Part shown: piece after piece, positions 11,601 to 22,558 of the stretch | Numbering within the stretch: position 1 is the first letter of the stretch | Layout of the letters: each line of letters starts with the position of its first letter | The notes under the pieces: generated by a model | The model's database searches: none | What the model was told of the DNA's origin: nothing | Seen by the model: only the letters and a program-made list of their open reading frames with translations | Source of the DNA: Channa striata | Taxonomy: Eukaryota > Chordata > Actinopteri > Anabantiformes > Channidae | Assembly (NCBI GenBank): GCA_033026295.1 | Contig: CM065182.1 | Location: 4,960,001-5,024,000 of the forward strand | DNA length: 64,000 bases | Reading direction: 5' to 3' | Position numbers and translations under genes: made by a program

Positions 11601-13079
11601 ATGGGTAAAATTAACGACTGAGCAACAGTTTCCTCAACAAATGTATAGATATGTGTACACAATATCATTTATCACAATATCATTACTGTAATTTTTAATA
11701 CATGTATAATCAATTCATTATGTAAACCATGATCATCTGTTAACAATCTGCAGTTACCCAACCAATCAAATAAATGACCCAAAACTACCAAGGCTAATAA
11801 GTAAAACCATTTAAAGAAAAAACAAAAAATATTATAACTACTTGATGTAATTTTAAATATTTAAAGTTTAAAGTTAAAATGAAATAACTTTGCACATTGG
11901 CAGCAACTGTGTGTAGCGCTAAAAATTACAGAATAGATAAATAGAAGCTAATATTGTAATAATTTACCAATAATGTACAAACATTTCTACACTGTGAGAT
12001 TAGTGGCAAGTCTTTCATCATTTTTACAAACTTTTATAGTGGTTCTCTACCTAGACCTCACTGAGTGCTAATTATAGTCTAGATTTTTTTCTGAAATGTT
12101 AAATGTGCATAAGGGTTTATGAACTGAACTAAATTTGTGAGTTTTTTCTGTCTATGTTTGGCATTGATATTTTTGTTACAGTTTTTTGAAATCAGTTAAA
12201 TGTGAAGTTTATACAGAACAAACTGTAAACCAGTATTTTTCTTTCTATGTTTCAGTGACCACAGTTGACCATTTTTGTCCATACAGAGACCATCACCTGC
12301 AAAACACTATACGTTTCCTGCTAATATACTTTGTTCAAATCAGTTAAAAACACAATCAAAACAGAATGATGGGAAAAACATTTCTGCTGTGGACAGATTG
12401 ACATCTATAGAAAACCGGCCCAGGTGAGCCGCTCATTAGCAAACAGATAAGGAGATGGAACATGAAGAACATGTGACAGAACTTTCCTTTCTCAGGTTGA
12501 CTTTAATAACCAGCTGGCGACAGTAGGAGAGAAAGGTCAAAGGGCAACAGTTTTGGGGGAGACCTGAACCTTTATTTACGATGCTTGTTTCTATTGTGAA
12601 GAGTTTGAAAAAGTAGTTTCACTATTGACCGATGCTATTTAGCAATCGAAATAAACTGTGATTTCACAATGACATTTCCGCTGTGGGAAACGTGCGCTTC
12701 ATTTAACATGAGATGTACATGTGAGAGGCACGTACAAGAAAAAAAATGCATATACAATTGTATCATGTTTTCATGTAAATGAGATCCCTAAGCTTTTGAA
12801 TTTTGCACCATATGTTTTAAAGTTTGTTTATATGGGACAGAGCAAATAATTTTACTTATTTACTTAAACTCATATCAGCCGAATTGAATTGAAACTAATT
12901 TATCCCAAGGATGATAATTTATCCCAGAAATCCTAGACTGTCAAGTGTAACATTCATTGTTGTTGTTTTCCCGTGTTATTACATGTGTAGTTAATTTAGG
13001 CTTTTAAAAATGCTAGAAATGTTGATAGCAACGCACGTCTGACAAAGATTTGGGATTAATAAACCAGATCAACACGTCA
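11601..13079. other. AT-rich non-coding DNA, nothing named
   Basis: Strongly AT-rich with few frames longer than 50 codons. It contains a DR1-like site described separately. I see no terminal inverted repeats, poly-A tail with target duplication, or transposon protein similarity. Confidence 0.45.
12534..12546 (+). promoter_or_regulatory. DR1-like nuclear-receptor site
   Basis: AGGTCA, one A, AGGGCA: a direct repeat with one-base spacer and a single deviation (T to G) in the second half-site. The form AGGTCAAAGGGCA is close to HNF4 and PPAR/RXR sites. It sits in otherwise featureless AT-rich DNA. It is the second DR1-type match in the window. Confidence 0.28.
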
Positions 13080-13200
13080 GGCACTTTGCTTTAGTTGAGT
13101 TACAAGCACTTTATATCTCTCCCTCAGGGGCAGATCATTTACCTCCTGATGCCGCCACAGGCCATCGAGGCCATTTATGCCAAAAATGATCAATTTCTCT
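13080..13200. promoter_or_regulatory. Small candidate regulatory block
   Basis: A short GC-balanced island in AT-rich DNA, with GGGGCAGATCATTTACC near 13128 and GCCAAAAATGATCAATTTC near 13179. The island stands out from its flanks in composition, which is the only evidence. Confidence 0.2.
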
Positions 13201-13639
13201 TTTCCAACTTTTGATTTTATTCTATTTTGTTTATTTTATCAAAAACAATGTTCACAATCATCATTGTATTGTCTCATTTTACCCATTGTTCCAACTTCTC
13301 TGAAAAGTGAATGAAATAAAAATGGTAGAAATATTACATGTAATAATTACAAAACAAACAAAATCAAAATCAAAAACTACAGCATAAGCCACACAAAGAG
13401 AAAACAGAGAAACATTGGATAGTTTCCCCTAGCAACCATCGAGAAGCCTCAGAATTTCAATGTCCTCGACTCTTTACGCTCTTTTCTGAAAACCTGTAAA
13501 CGTGACTGACTCCACCCGGCTCAGATCAGGCCACTGACACCGAGTGTTAGGACAACAGAGAAAAGATGGAGAATAAAAACAGGTGGGACGTCCTGGGGGC
13601 AAGTGAAGGCCTGGGGTGGAAGGTACCGGACCTGACTCT

Positions 13640-13641
<2 letters not shown>

Positions 13642-13718
<77 letters not shown>
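13642..13718. repeat. (GT)n microsatellite
   Basis: About 38 uninterrupted GT units, the longest microsatellite in the window. It is likely polymorphic in length. The open frames of repeated Cys-Val or Thr-His residues across it are artefacts of the repeat. Confidence 0.97.
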
Positions 13719-13721
<3 letters not shown>

Positions 13722-13820
13722 GAGTCAAAGCCGACTACAGATGAGCAGAGCAGAAGTTGACTGTGCAGGGAAGGTTTGATCAGATTCTGAGGTCTAGCTT
13801 GTGAGGCTAAATTGGCACGT

Positions 13821-13823
<3 letters not shown>

Positions 13824-13857
<34 letters not shown>
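13824..13857. repeat. (TG)n microsatellite
   Basis: About 17 perfect TG units, about 105 bp to the right of the longer GT array. Confidence 0.95.
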
Positions 13858-13858
<1 letters not shown>

Positions 13859-13859
13859 T

Positions 13860-15410
13860 TGATGACATGTGGTAAAGATGGAGTGAGGCTATAAACCAGG
13901 TGGCTGTGACTGCTGGAAGGTTTTAATATATGTGGGGAAGCTTGGAAGACATGAGGGAGCTTGGAAAGGCAGGACAAGGTTAGAGAAACAACATGAAAAC
14001 TGACTTCTCACGTATGTATTTTATTACTGTTGGTTTTGTTGAGCTCAGGAACTTAGAAGACAAATGTGTGTGCACTCAAAGCCACTTTAGAGAATGGTGT
14101 TTTTAATATAAATATGGATACTAATGAAAACTCAATGAAAATTTATCCGGCTAAATGACTTTAACCATAATTATCAACGTCAGCTGATTCCTCGACTAAA
14201 GGTGTCCAGGTCACTGCATTAGGGAACATTTTGATTTAATAATCATCAAGATGTAGTTATATAAAAGAGCCAAATAAAACTTTGTGATGATTTTCAATGA
14301 GTCGGGTGAACTCAAACACGCAGAAATATATCAAGACCTCAGTGGTGCTTATGGAAAATGATGGCGTTTACTCCAAACAACAGGCGCTGATCCAGCAGCA
14401 GGGTAATGTGCAGGTAGATCATCTGTAAAGCAAATGTGCCGGGTTCAAACTGTGGTCATAATTCTGCGTTTCCACTATCTCGCTGCTGCTAAAAGCAGGA
14501 GGAAGAGTCTGAAAAACTTCCTCCGTGGATTAAAGACGCATTACAGACCTATTAATAATAAATCATGTAACAATATCTTTACGGTGGGAAGGAGCCTGCA
14601 GAACGTCCCCAGGACATTTGGTGAGGGTTCGGGCGCAGACAGGGAATACAAATGAAGGAAGCTGTGGGACAAGAGGTGAACAGAAGCAAGAAGAGGAAGC
14701 AAATGAAAAGGACAAGCGACGATGGGTAAACTGGAAAATGGGGAAGTTGGAAGTTAAGGTCGGTGAGAGAGAGAGAAACATACGGAGAGACAGAGGGAGA
14801 GGGAGGACTGTTGGAGGGTGGACATCGCAGCGTGGCTGTGTGTCCTGGCACGGCCGCAGGACGAAGCCGTGCACCTGCTCTCGGTCCAGTCCCTGTGGAT
14901 CCACGGGCACACTGACTAGTCTTAAACAGTGTCATGCATTTATATTCCATCCATGAATCTTCCAAAGCCACAAAAAAAAAAAATGACAACAGCAGCTAAA
15001 ATCCTCATTTATGATGAACACAGAGTGGCACAAATGCAACAGGCGGGCCGGGAGGGGCCCGGGGCGGGGACGTTGGATAAAACCCTGGCCGTTTCTGCCA
15101 GTGTGTTTAGCAGAAAGATGCTCCACCGATAACGGTTTCACGAATGGGTCCAACTTTGGAGGAAAATGGGTTCAAGCGGGCGAAACACGGCTTCTCACGT
15201 GCCAGGGAGGCCTCCTGAATTATTTTCATTAAAACCAAACAGCCTCACCAGTTCTTCTCTGGCGCCAGTAAAACTGACACACACATGAAAAATCACAGCA
15301 GCAGTAACGTCAGTGGCAGGTAGTTTCTGGTCACTTCACAACATTTACCTGCTTCCCTCAATGGGAAGGTTTTAACGTACCTGACGATCAACATGCTTTG
15401 TGCTCACGAG
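13860..15410. other. No gene seen; purine-rich and GC-rich patches
   Basis: Holds a GA-rich, low-complexity stretch at 14660-14815 and GC-rich patches at 14820-14920 and 15040-15080. Overlapping frames of 67-136 codons run on both strands through this skewed DNA but read as low-complexity peptides without a domain. An A-run lies near 14970-14983. I reject a coding exon here, with moderate certainty. Confidence 0.4.
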
Positions 15411-15419
15411 TATCAAGAT

Positions 15420-15620
15420 TTACCCAGAGAGTCAGCAACCAGACATTAAGTGAATATGAAAGACGAGACATAGATGAGCAATTTTCAGATGCCTATTGTG
15501 AAAACTGTTATGCAGCAGGTGCAACCAGCCACGGCAACTAATTCATTCGAAGGTTGTGTCATTTGTGCATGAATTATGCCCAGTGACGCTGCTAAAATGA
15601 AACAGAAATAGGTGGGTGTG
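15420..15620. promoter_or_regulatory. Candidate conserved regulatory block
   Basis: Includes CAACTAATTCATTCG near 15535, GTGCATGAATTATGCCC near 15565 and a run of non-repetitive sequence with CAGCAGGTGCAACCAGCC in the centre. GAATTATGC resembles the TAATTATGC word repeated near 11.3-11.5 kb. Confidence 0.27.
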
Positions 15621-16239
15621 ATTCGATATATAGGTATATATGTATCCACAGACACACAAACAGTGCAGCCAGCCACAGTAAAGGACTAAACAGGACATAC
15701 TTTTCAGGGATTAGTACACGGCAACAATTTCAGGCCGATCCAATCTTTTGTCACATGACTCATCTGTTCTCAGTTCTCGGGGTCAAAGTAATTGTAAAGA
15801 GAAGAACTTTTCATCTAAACGGATAGTTCCTTAAGATTTTCACCCATAATCATGACTTCAATAAATTGTTTTCGATTTACTGTATGAATTGAGCCATTTA
15901 AAAATATCTAAGCAGATATAAACCAACTGAAACTGTGAAAGCAAAGAAGTCTCTAATCTCCATCTTTCATAAGTAAAAACCTAATACAAGTTTTAACTGA
16001 ATGCCTAATTCAAGCGTTTGGGTGGATGTTCCCGTCGCTTTTATTCTTAAAATGGTGTTTACAGCCCTCAGACGCTTTTAGGTTTTTACTAAAGCCCTGG
16101 TCAATATTTAAAGACAGTCAATGGCAATTACCCTCCAGGTTACCATCAAATTCAGCTTTAAGGTGACCCCTGCAACGAAAAGAACTCACAAGATGATCAA
16201 TTATAGATGTGAGCAAGATTGTAAAGAAAAAATTAAATC

Positions 16240-16243
<4 letters not shown>

Positions 16244-16279
<36 letters not shown>
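16244..16279. repeat. (AAT)n microsatellite
   Basis: About 12 AAT units. It lies roughly 30 bp from a Tc1-like transposase remnant on the side corresponding to the element's 3' end, so it may have grown at or near the old element end. Confidence 0.95.
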
Positions 16280-16280
<1 letters not shown>

Positions 16281-16310
16281 GCATTCGCTCAGCTACCCCG
16301 ACTCGCATAT

Positions 16311-16470
16311 GATCCATAGGGCCCTTTGCAACTATAAGAGCTTCAACTCTTCTGGGAAGGAAGCTCACAATGTTTTGGAGAGTGTTTATGGGAATTTTTG
16401 ACCTTTCTTCCAGAAGCGCATTTGTGAGATCACACACTGATGTTGGACGAGAAGACCTGGCTCTCAGTCG
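16311..16470 (-). pseudogene. Tc1-like transposase C-terminal remnant
   Basis: Read right to left, this stretch encodes an open fragment containing DLTNALLEERSKIPINTL and LPRRVEALIVAKG. This matches the C-terminal end of fish Tc1/mariner-superfamily transposases, where a K/R-IP motif is followed by a conserved PRR-x-A-x-I-x-A-KG tail. About 50 residues are left of a protein usually near 340 residues. The catalytic DDE domain and the left terminus are gone; similarity stops abruptly at about 16470, where an AT-rich stretch begins. A dead, truncated copy; no nearby partner. Confidence 0.8.
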
Positions 16471-16755
16471 ATATGGCGTATATTATATATATTTTATATA
16501 ATGAAGGGGAAACTTGAAAACCAAGATCATCAGAAAGATTTATTCCCTCAACTCATCTCTCGTCCCTCCTTCCAATAAACCGAACTAGTGATGGGCCGAG
16601 CGAGGCAGAAAAGACCAGTGTGGACACAGGTTGTTGTCTAAAGGCAATCGGCAAATAGTCCGCAGAGATGTGAACATCACATGGAAGAATAGCCCACTGA
16701 TGGAGCTCAGAGATTGCAAAGTGAAGGTCAATGGTCTGTCTAACAGCCTCAGAGG

Positions 16756-16758
<3 letters not shown>

Positions 16759-16801
<43 letters not shown>
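16759..16801. repeat. (GT)n microsatellite
   Basis: About 21 perfect GT units. Adjacent G-rich sequence continues to about 16860. Confidence 0.96.
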
Positions 16802-16802
<1 letters not shown>

Positions 16803-17280
16803 CATGTGTCAGGGTGGGGGTGCGTGTGATTGGAGTGGGGTGGAGGGGCTGCCGACGGTGGCAAATTGAAGCACCCGGTTTAGAAAAGGACTTAAAAGTG
16901 ACTGTCACAACAGATAACCACGATGGGCCGCAGGTGTTCCCGCCGACATGCACCTTCTTAATCTCACGTCACAAAGCCGAGTGTGTCTGTGACTGTGGCT
17001 GTGTGGAATTACAAACACACATGCATTATTATTTTCTTTTATATCTGCCAAAAAGAGAAATATAATAATCTTGAGAATATGGTTAGAAATATCCAAGCAG
17101 TTGTGAGTGTTTTTGTTTATTTCCAGTTCACTTCCAATTCAGTTTTTTGCCCCGAGGGACATTCATTTCCTCCAACCTCAGCGTTTGAAACTTTAATCCA
17201 ACACAGAAATTACAGTAGCACTACCTTATGTTTAAGTTATTAAGGCATTGTATGAATATGGTAAAGGCTAAGTCACTTCA

Positions 17281-17490
17281 AATTTGCGGGGGGATGAGCA
17301 CCATTTGCATACCTCGCTCGGCCTCGCTTTGCAATTACGGCCCCTGTTCCGACACGTGCTGCATGGTTCTGCATGAAAATTCAATTCGCCCGATAAGACG
17401 ACCATGCGAATATACAGTTAATTGGCAGCAAATTCCCCCTGTTCATTTTCAATCGTTCCGCAATTACCAGAGGAACCACAATGGCTTATT
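17281..17490. promoter_or_regulatory. Strong candidate enhancer block
   Basis: Dense, repeat-free and motif-rich: octamer ATTTGCAT (17303-17310), GCAATTACGG (17331-17340), E-box CACGTG (17353-17358), GATAAG (17392-17397), TTAATTGG (17418-17425), CAATTACC (17461-17468), a RUNX-type AACCACA (17474-17480) overlapping a SOX-type ACAATGG (17478-17484). The word TTTGCATACCTC recurs near 17732. This packing of lineage-factor sites is what deeply conserved vertebrate enhancers look like, but alignment is needed. Confidence 0.45.
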
Positions 17491-17785
17491 GCTTCTCTCC
17501 TCGCTCTCTCCCCTCTTCTTCTCTTCTTTTCCAATGGCGGGGAAAGACAAATACCAAAACAATCGTTCCTCGGGCAGCGTCTCTTAAATAGGAGAGGAAA
17601 AATGGGGCGGGTCGGGGATAAAAGCGAGAAGTGATCAAGGAGAAATTTGCAGCTCCTGCCTCACGGTGCAGTGTGCACACGACTGAATCTGACGCTGATG
17701 GGAGACGATCAAAGAGCTTCCTTGCTTTGCTTTTGCATACCTCAAACTATCAATAATGCATTTTCCTGCCCTGCTGTACCTGTGG

Positions 17786-17787
<2 letters not shown>

Positions 17788-17829
<42 letters not shown>
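17788..17829. repeat. (CA)n microsatellite
   Basis: About 21 perfect CA units in the otherwise ordinary DNA right of the 17.3-kb candidate enhancer. Confidence 0.96.
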
Positions 17830-17831
<2 letters not shown>

Positions 17832-18824
17832 CCTACAGCAGTGCCTGGCATTTAATTACCCTGTGTGCAGAGAAGCAAACATGGAACAGGTTGACAGATC
17901 CCTTGAGGTTAGTAAAGGCTGCTGTGGTTTGTGACAAGTTTGACTGTAATGCAACAAATGACTGGTCACTTAGTTTCTATAATTAATAGACAAATAAAAA
18001 CTGGACTGTTTAATAAAAGTTCTTCACGTGAGAAGGGTTATTACAGATACTCGTTATTGCAGCAGACAGACATTCTCACAGCAGGCCCACGTCCTTGGAC
18101 CAGGTTTGGAAATTTCAATGTTTAATAAACTGCTTCCTCGAATTCCAACTCTTACTTCAGACCGACTACAAACGGTTTCATGGTGTAATTACAAGCTGAT
18201 AAGAAAATACGAGGAGACACCTACATTTACATATAAATTATATTTGTCTCTAAAAATGTCTTGTTACAGATTTGAACAAACAGAATGTGATAAAATTATA
18301 ATAATAACTATAATAATACCTACTAAAAAAAGGACTTTAATGACATTCACCTGTACATTTTAATAATATCTCTGAAACACTGACGATGTAGGCAGAAAAA
18401 GTTATTTAAACCCCAAAATAAATTATGTCACCAGATGCTAATTGGAGCCAAGGGTCCTGTCACTTTAATCAGACTGATGCAGCTTGTATAAAGCTGTAAG
18501 TGAATCCAGATGCTCGTCATATTAATAATGAAGTTGAAATATGACTCAGTGTGATGTTAAAGAAAATAAACATAACAAACGTTGCATTACTGAAGAACAG
18601 TAAAGTTTCCAACTATTCAAATACTGAACTTGTTTAATTACTTTATTATCTGAAAAGAGAAGAAACATTTGAAGATTTGTGGTGTTTGTTTGTTAGTATG
18701 TACAGTATCTGTTTATGATCCCACACATGCTTTTATTCTTATAGTAATAATGAGTTTTTATTTGCTTTGCTGGTTTGCATGGCAGAAACAGAGAGAACGT
18801 TTTAATATGTGTTTACGGAGGTTT
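17830..18824. other. AT-rich non-coding DNA
   Basis: No gene and no named repeat. Frames under 115 codons with no domain. AT-rich short runs (ATAATAA) near 18296-18320. Confidence 0.4.
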
Positions 18825-18897
18825 TAGTGTTCAGCGCTTTGAGCAGCTTTTGTTGTGATTTGGCCCTATATAAATAAAGTTTGATTTGAATTGATTT
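18825..18897 (+). mobile_element. L2-like retrotransposon 3' tail fragment
   Basis: CAGCGCTTTGAG followed about 30 bp later by CCCTATATAAATAAAGTTTG and a TTGAATTGATTTG tail. A CGCTTTGAG-to-TATATAAATAAA ending with a short terminal repeat is the usual 3' end of L2/CR1-type elements and their SINE hitchhikers in teleosts. Only about 70 bp remain, so the family is uncertain. Confidence 0.55.
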
Positions 18898-18950
18898 GCT
18901 TAATTTAAGTTTCCAGTACCAGTATCAATCTAGTTTTATAACTGTATAAA

Positions 18951-19003
18951 GATAAGATAAGATAAAAGTTTATTAATCCCACAGTGGGGATATAAAACTG
19001 CAA
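18951..19003 (+). mobile_element. Fish interspersed repeat end, (GATAA)n with AATCCCACAGTGGGG
   Basis: Three GATAA units lead into AAGTTTATTAATCCCACAGTG and GGGGATATAAAACTG. The phrase TTTATTAATCCC plus CCACAGTGGGG is a familiar ending of a common teleost interspersed repeat. Class not resolved from this short piece; it lies about 55 bp from the L2-like tail. Confidence 0.5.
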
Positions 19004-19559
19004 ATCTAAATACTAGTGGTGGTATTTATTTTCTGTTTTGCCTGCTCAGGAAATCGTCTTGTGTGGGCAAGAAATGATCAATGAATTCTTGTGTTGCACT
19101 AATTTTCGAGAGCTCAATGTCTGGATGTTTGTGTTGTTAAGATTCTTCACAGGCAAAACAAAAAAGAAAGAAAAAAATATTACCTTTGGTGACAAAAACA
19201 CGTAAAAGTGCCTCATTGGTGTAAGTGCAGATGTTCAGTCAGCTGTGGTTTGCATAACAGACGGTGATGGTGCGTTGGAATGTTTGAAGGGTTGTTCACA
19301 TTTCTACCTCACAGACGCACTTTAGTGTGGTGGTAACAGCACTTTTCACCTGCAGATAAATATAATATATATACAATGTGTAAATATGGTTTTTCTTATT
19401 GAAAACTTTGAATGTGGTGTTCTGTACAATCATCAGCATACGCTAAAGTTTCCTTTGTGTCTCAATTTGAGATTTGCGTTGCCCAATGTTACGCCAAGAA
19501 CTTACGTGAGACGGATCTGACAGCGGGATGACGTAGAGTCACTTTGCAAGAAAACAGGA
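19004..19559. other. No gene seen
   Basis: AT-rich, no long frames, no repeat recognised beyond the short fragments to the left. Confidence 0.4.
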
Positions 19560-19870
19560 AGGTGGACGGTCGGAATATGAAGCGTTGCTGCTCATTAGCC
19601 GTTAAACTGCCACGGGGAGGAATCACATGATCCGGCCTCGATTAAAGGCTCTTACGTTATAATTAGAAGGCCGTCGAAATTGATGAAGCTGATGACAGAT
19701 AAGACATGCAGCCTGAATGCAGCAATAAGGGCAGAGATTAAAAATCCAAGTGTGATCACAAAAGTCTGAAATCACTAGAGTATAGGAGGATCCTGATATA
19801 GAAAAGAGGAACGAGCAACTCTGTGATGTTATTATTTTTGGTGCCATAGCTCGAAGGTGCACTTTTGAGT
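19560..19870. promoter_or_regulatory. Candidate conserved regulatory block
   Basis: Contains CTCATTAGCCGTTAAAC near 19591, GTTATAATTAGAAGGCCG near 19655 and GTGATCACAAAAG near 19752, with GATGAAGCTGATGACAGATAAG between. The 79-codon minus-strand frame here has no domain. Enhancer reading is inference from motif density. Confidence 0.3.
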
Positions 19871-21032
19871 TTCCTTTTATTTCATATCGAGTTTCATGCC
19901 GGGGAAAGTGGAGTGGGAGCTGGTCCTTAATGTCAAGTTACGGTATTCCACGACGGCGTTTTGAATGATTTTCTCTGTCATTTCAGGAGGAAATGTCAGC
20001 CAAGCTTGAGTTTAAGTGTCAATTCATATACAATACTGTATGTATGTGTAGGGGGAGTCATTTCTTTAATGTTTTTATATGAAAACAAATTATTAGTGAA
20101 AAGAAAAGGAGTCAGTCGGGAAACAGTGGAAGAATAAGGAAGGACGGTTGTGCTTTTTTCCCCCAGAGCTGAGCTCTAAATAAATGTAAGAATTAAAACA
20201 TACAATATTTCATACGATTACAGCATTAGCATTTTATTATCTGTATATACTGTATATACGCAAATCCAATTTTGAAGTTTCAGTATTTGAAATGCTACAG
20301 TTCAAACTCAAATATTGTACTTTTGTTCCACTTTTATACATTTAACACCCATATTTACCATTCAGAATCACATAAACAACTTGAAATAGAGTAAATGTAT
20401 AATTAGACTTTACGGATGTGAAATTTACAAGCTGCTAAGAAGAAGGTGGAACAGTTTAAATTACTACTTTTAGATTGAAAACATACGATTAAGCACAGTC
20501 GGTCATTAAAATGAACCTATTTTCTACCACCTGCTATATTAAATGCGTTAATTATGATTCAGAAATATCACGTAAATGTATTTGAAATGAGGCCCTCGGC
20601 TTAAAGATTCTAATACTTTCCATATGCTTTGGTGCCAATATTTTTCACTTTGTGAATATGCCTTCATAGTGTTTCAACTAGTGCCGCTTTTACTGAACTA
20701 AATGACTGGAGACCTTCTTCCATCTCCGACCACCTCCACCCGCTGGCTTCCGCAGGTTTAGTTACACACAAACACTCGGATCCCCTCACAACGACTTTAT
20801 TTTATCATTACACATTCAAGGTTGTGCAAAGATGTTGCGTCAGATGATCAGATGGGAGGTTAGTCCTGAGCCACCGTGACTGACCTGGTCCCTGTGTTAG
20901 GGACATTGTACTTCTATATACATCGTATTATACTAGGCGTCCTTTAATGGAGGAGTTAGAATTTATTTTGAGAATTGTCTCTCGCTCACACGAGAAACAA
21001 AAAGAAATTCTGCAATGCATTTTTGTTTGGTG
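19871..21032. other. AT-rich non-coding DNA
   Basis: No gene recognised. Includes a short inverted repeat GTATATA-CTG-TATATAC at 20243-20259 and scattered TA-rich words. Frames are short; no transposon similarity. Confidence 0.4.
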
Positions 21033-21250
21033 GCTTTGGTGGCAGCACAGTGGTGGAGAAGTTAGTGTCCCACAGCTGTGAGGTCCCTGTCGGCTGTCAA
21101 CGTTCTGTACGGAGATGCATCTTCTTTCTGAGCTTATGTGGCTTTGCTTTGAAATGACAGAAAATTGGCGATTCCACTCTACTGTATGTGCGGCCGTGTG
21201 ACGGCTGGCGTTGGCTCTGGCCCCCTGAGACGGATGGACCGATGGATTTA
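21033..21250 (+). mobile_element. Degenerate SINE-like repeat with GGCAGCACAGTGG head
   Basis: Begins GGTGGCAGCACAGTGGTGGA, a decayed form of a very common teleost repeat whose head resembles a tRNA, then GAAAATTGGCGATTCCACTC, GTGTGACGGCTGGCG and a GGATGGACCGATGGAT tail. The order head, ATTGGTGATTC-like middle, GACTGGCG-like segment and GATGGATGG tail is kept, but the copy is heavily mutated and internally shortened. It does not look active. Confidence 0.65.
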
Positions 21251-21399
21251 TTGCAGTTCTGGCTTCATGAAGTTCAAATGTGTCTGGTAAACCATCTCCT
21301 GAATAAAGAAAGTGCAATATAAACAATCATCTAGCGATAAGCCCGAGCACTGATACGTTTAAAATTCACTCCAGTTGAAGGATTTTCCTCTACAAAAGC

Positions 21400-21570
21400 A
21401 CTTCAGTGAGAAATGTGGTCTGCCAAACTGTCTGATAGTTCACTGTAATCTGTCAGTCACTTCAAACCGCAGGAATTCATAATACGGAGATGCTAAATCA
21501 ATCAAGCCGCAGTGATAGGTTGAAGTCAGTAAATGAAAAATGGGGAATTAGATTAGAACAGATTAGTGAA
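21400..21570. promoter_or_regulatory. Candidate regulatory block
   Basis: Includes GGAATTCATAATACGG near 21471, CTAAATCAATCAAGCCGC near 21493, with an ATCAATCA PBX/HOX-type word, and GGGAATTAGATTAGAAC near 21542. No simple repeats inside. Motif evidence only. Confidence 0.25.
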
Positions 21571-22032
21571 CAAATGTGTTTGGTGTGTGCGACTTTCCTC
21601 CGTGTTTTTACGGCATTTTCCTTTACTGTGTTCTCCGTGAGTTAGATTTCTTTGCTCGCTTCCTGTTTCACTTGTCACCTTAATGTATCATGTGAATTTG
21701 AAGTTTTCTTTTACTTTCCTTTGCATTTTTCTTAATCACATCTCACTCAACTGTTATCACATGATGCTGCTTCAAGCTTTCAACTGCTTTTCATCTGTAA
21801 GGCAAATGTTTGAAAAAGAAAACTCTTAAAAAGCATGTCCTCGTTATTTTGAAATGAAACTTGACATTTCATTCCGATGATGCACATGATCTTGCCCAAA
21901 GTGTGCGATTTGGCCGCTGTGTGAATGAGTCTTCATTCAATTTACACACACTTGACTACGCTGCAGTTTGCAACATGACCTCATACGTGACCTCATCACC
22001 GAGACAGACACGCGTGTTCTCGAACACGCGGA

Positions 22033-22076
22033 ACACACACACACGCACATGCACACACACACACCCACACACACAG
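22033..22076. repeat. Interrupted (CA)n microsatellite
   Basis: CA units interrupted by GCACATG and CC. The interruptions suggest an older array than the perfect one at 22.2 kb. Confidence 0.9.
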
Positions 22077-22198
22077 CAGGACATACATATTAATGAGAAA
22101 CCAACAGCATCTTCTCCTTTTCTCCTTTCCCCCCACTTCGCTTTTGCCCTTTTTTCTAATGCACAGCAAAGGACACAGATTTGTCATGCGTGAGCACG

Positions 22199-22200
<2 letters not shown>

Positions 22201-22234
<34 letters not shown>
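22201..22234. repeat. (CA)n microsatellite
   Basis: About 17 perfect CA units, about 125 bp right of the interrupted array. Confidence 0.95.
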
Positions 22235-22236
<2 letters not shown>

Positions 22237-22353
22237 TGGCACATAAAATAACACTCAGATTAAAAAAAAAAACTGCAGCATTGTTGTTCCTCTGCCCACT
22301 TAGTTCACACACAAGCTGGCACAACCAGCAGCAAATGGAAGAGAAGGCTACAG

Positions 22354-22370
22354 AGTGCCCCCTGCTGTTC
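22354..22370 (-). promoter_or_regulatory. CTCF-like motif
   Basis: AGTGCCCCCTGCTGTTC closely fits the reverse complement of the CTCF core (TGCCCCCTGSTGG form), with the final bases deviating. If bound, the motif points to the minus strand. It lies about 130 bp left of the GGGA array, in the most repeat-rich part of the window. CTCF sites often mark domain boundaries; that role is inference. Confidence 0.35.
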
Positions 22371-22502
22371 CGCAGCTCCAGCCGGTCCTGGTCATCCCAC
22401 TGATCTGTCTCTCTATTAGCAGAGGCTTACTCGGAGGTGGAGGGCGGTCGATATCATACTGCAGTTGCCAGAGTAATAAAACCACAGGCAGCCCTGCCAG
22501 AG

Positions 22503-22558
22503 CGAGAGAGAGAGGGAGGGAGGGAGGGAGGGAGGGAGGGAGGGAGGGAGGGAGGGAG
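22503..22558. repeat. (GGGA)n tetranucleotide array
   Basis: About 11 GGGA units after a short GA run. The G-triplets spaced by single A bases could form a G-quadruplex on the plus strand. Purine-rich DNA continues to about 22810. Frames here (Arg/Glu/Gly or Pro/Ser repeats) are repeat artefacts. Confidence 0.95.

Noticed and set aside
13474..13760. Cys-Val and Thr-His repeat proteins across GT arrays
   Set aside because: Pure artefact of the dinucleotide microsatellite; the same applies near 16.8, 17.8, 22.2, 29.4 and 53.4 kb.
14563..14990. Possible exon in the GC-rich patch (frames of 115-136 codons, minus strand)
   Set aside because: The peptide is Ser/Pro/Leu-rich from purine-biased DNA, with no domain and no clear splice sites. 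Not fully excluded without RNA data.
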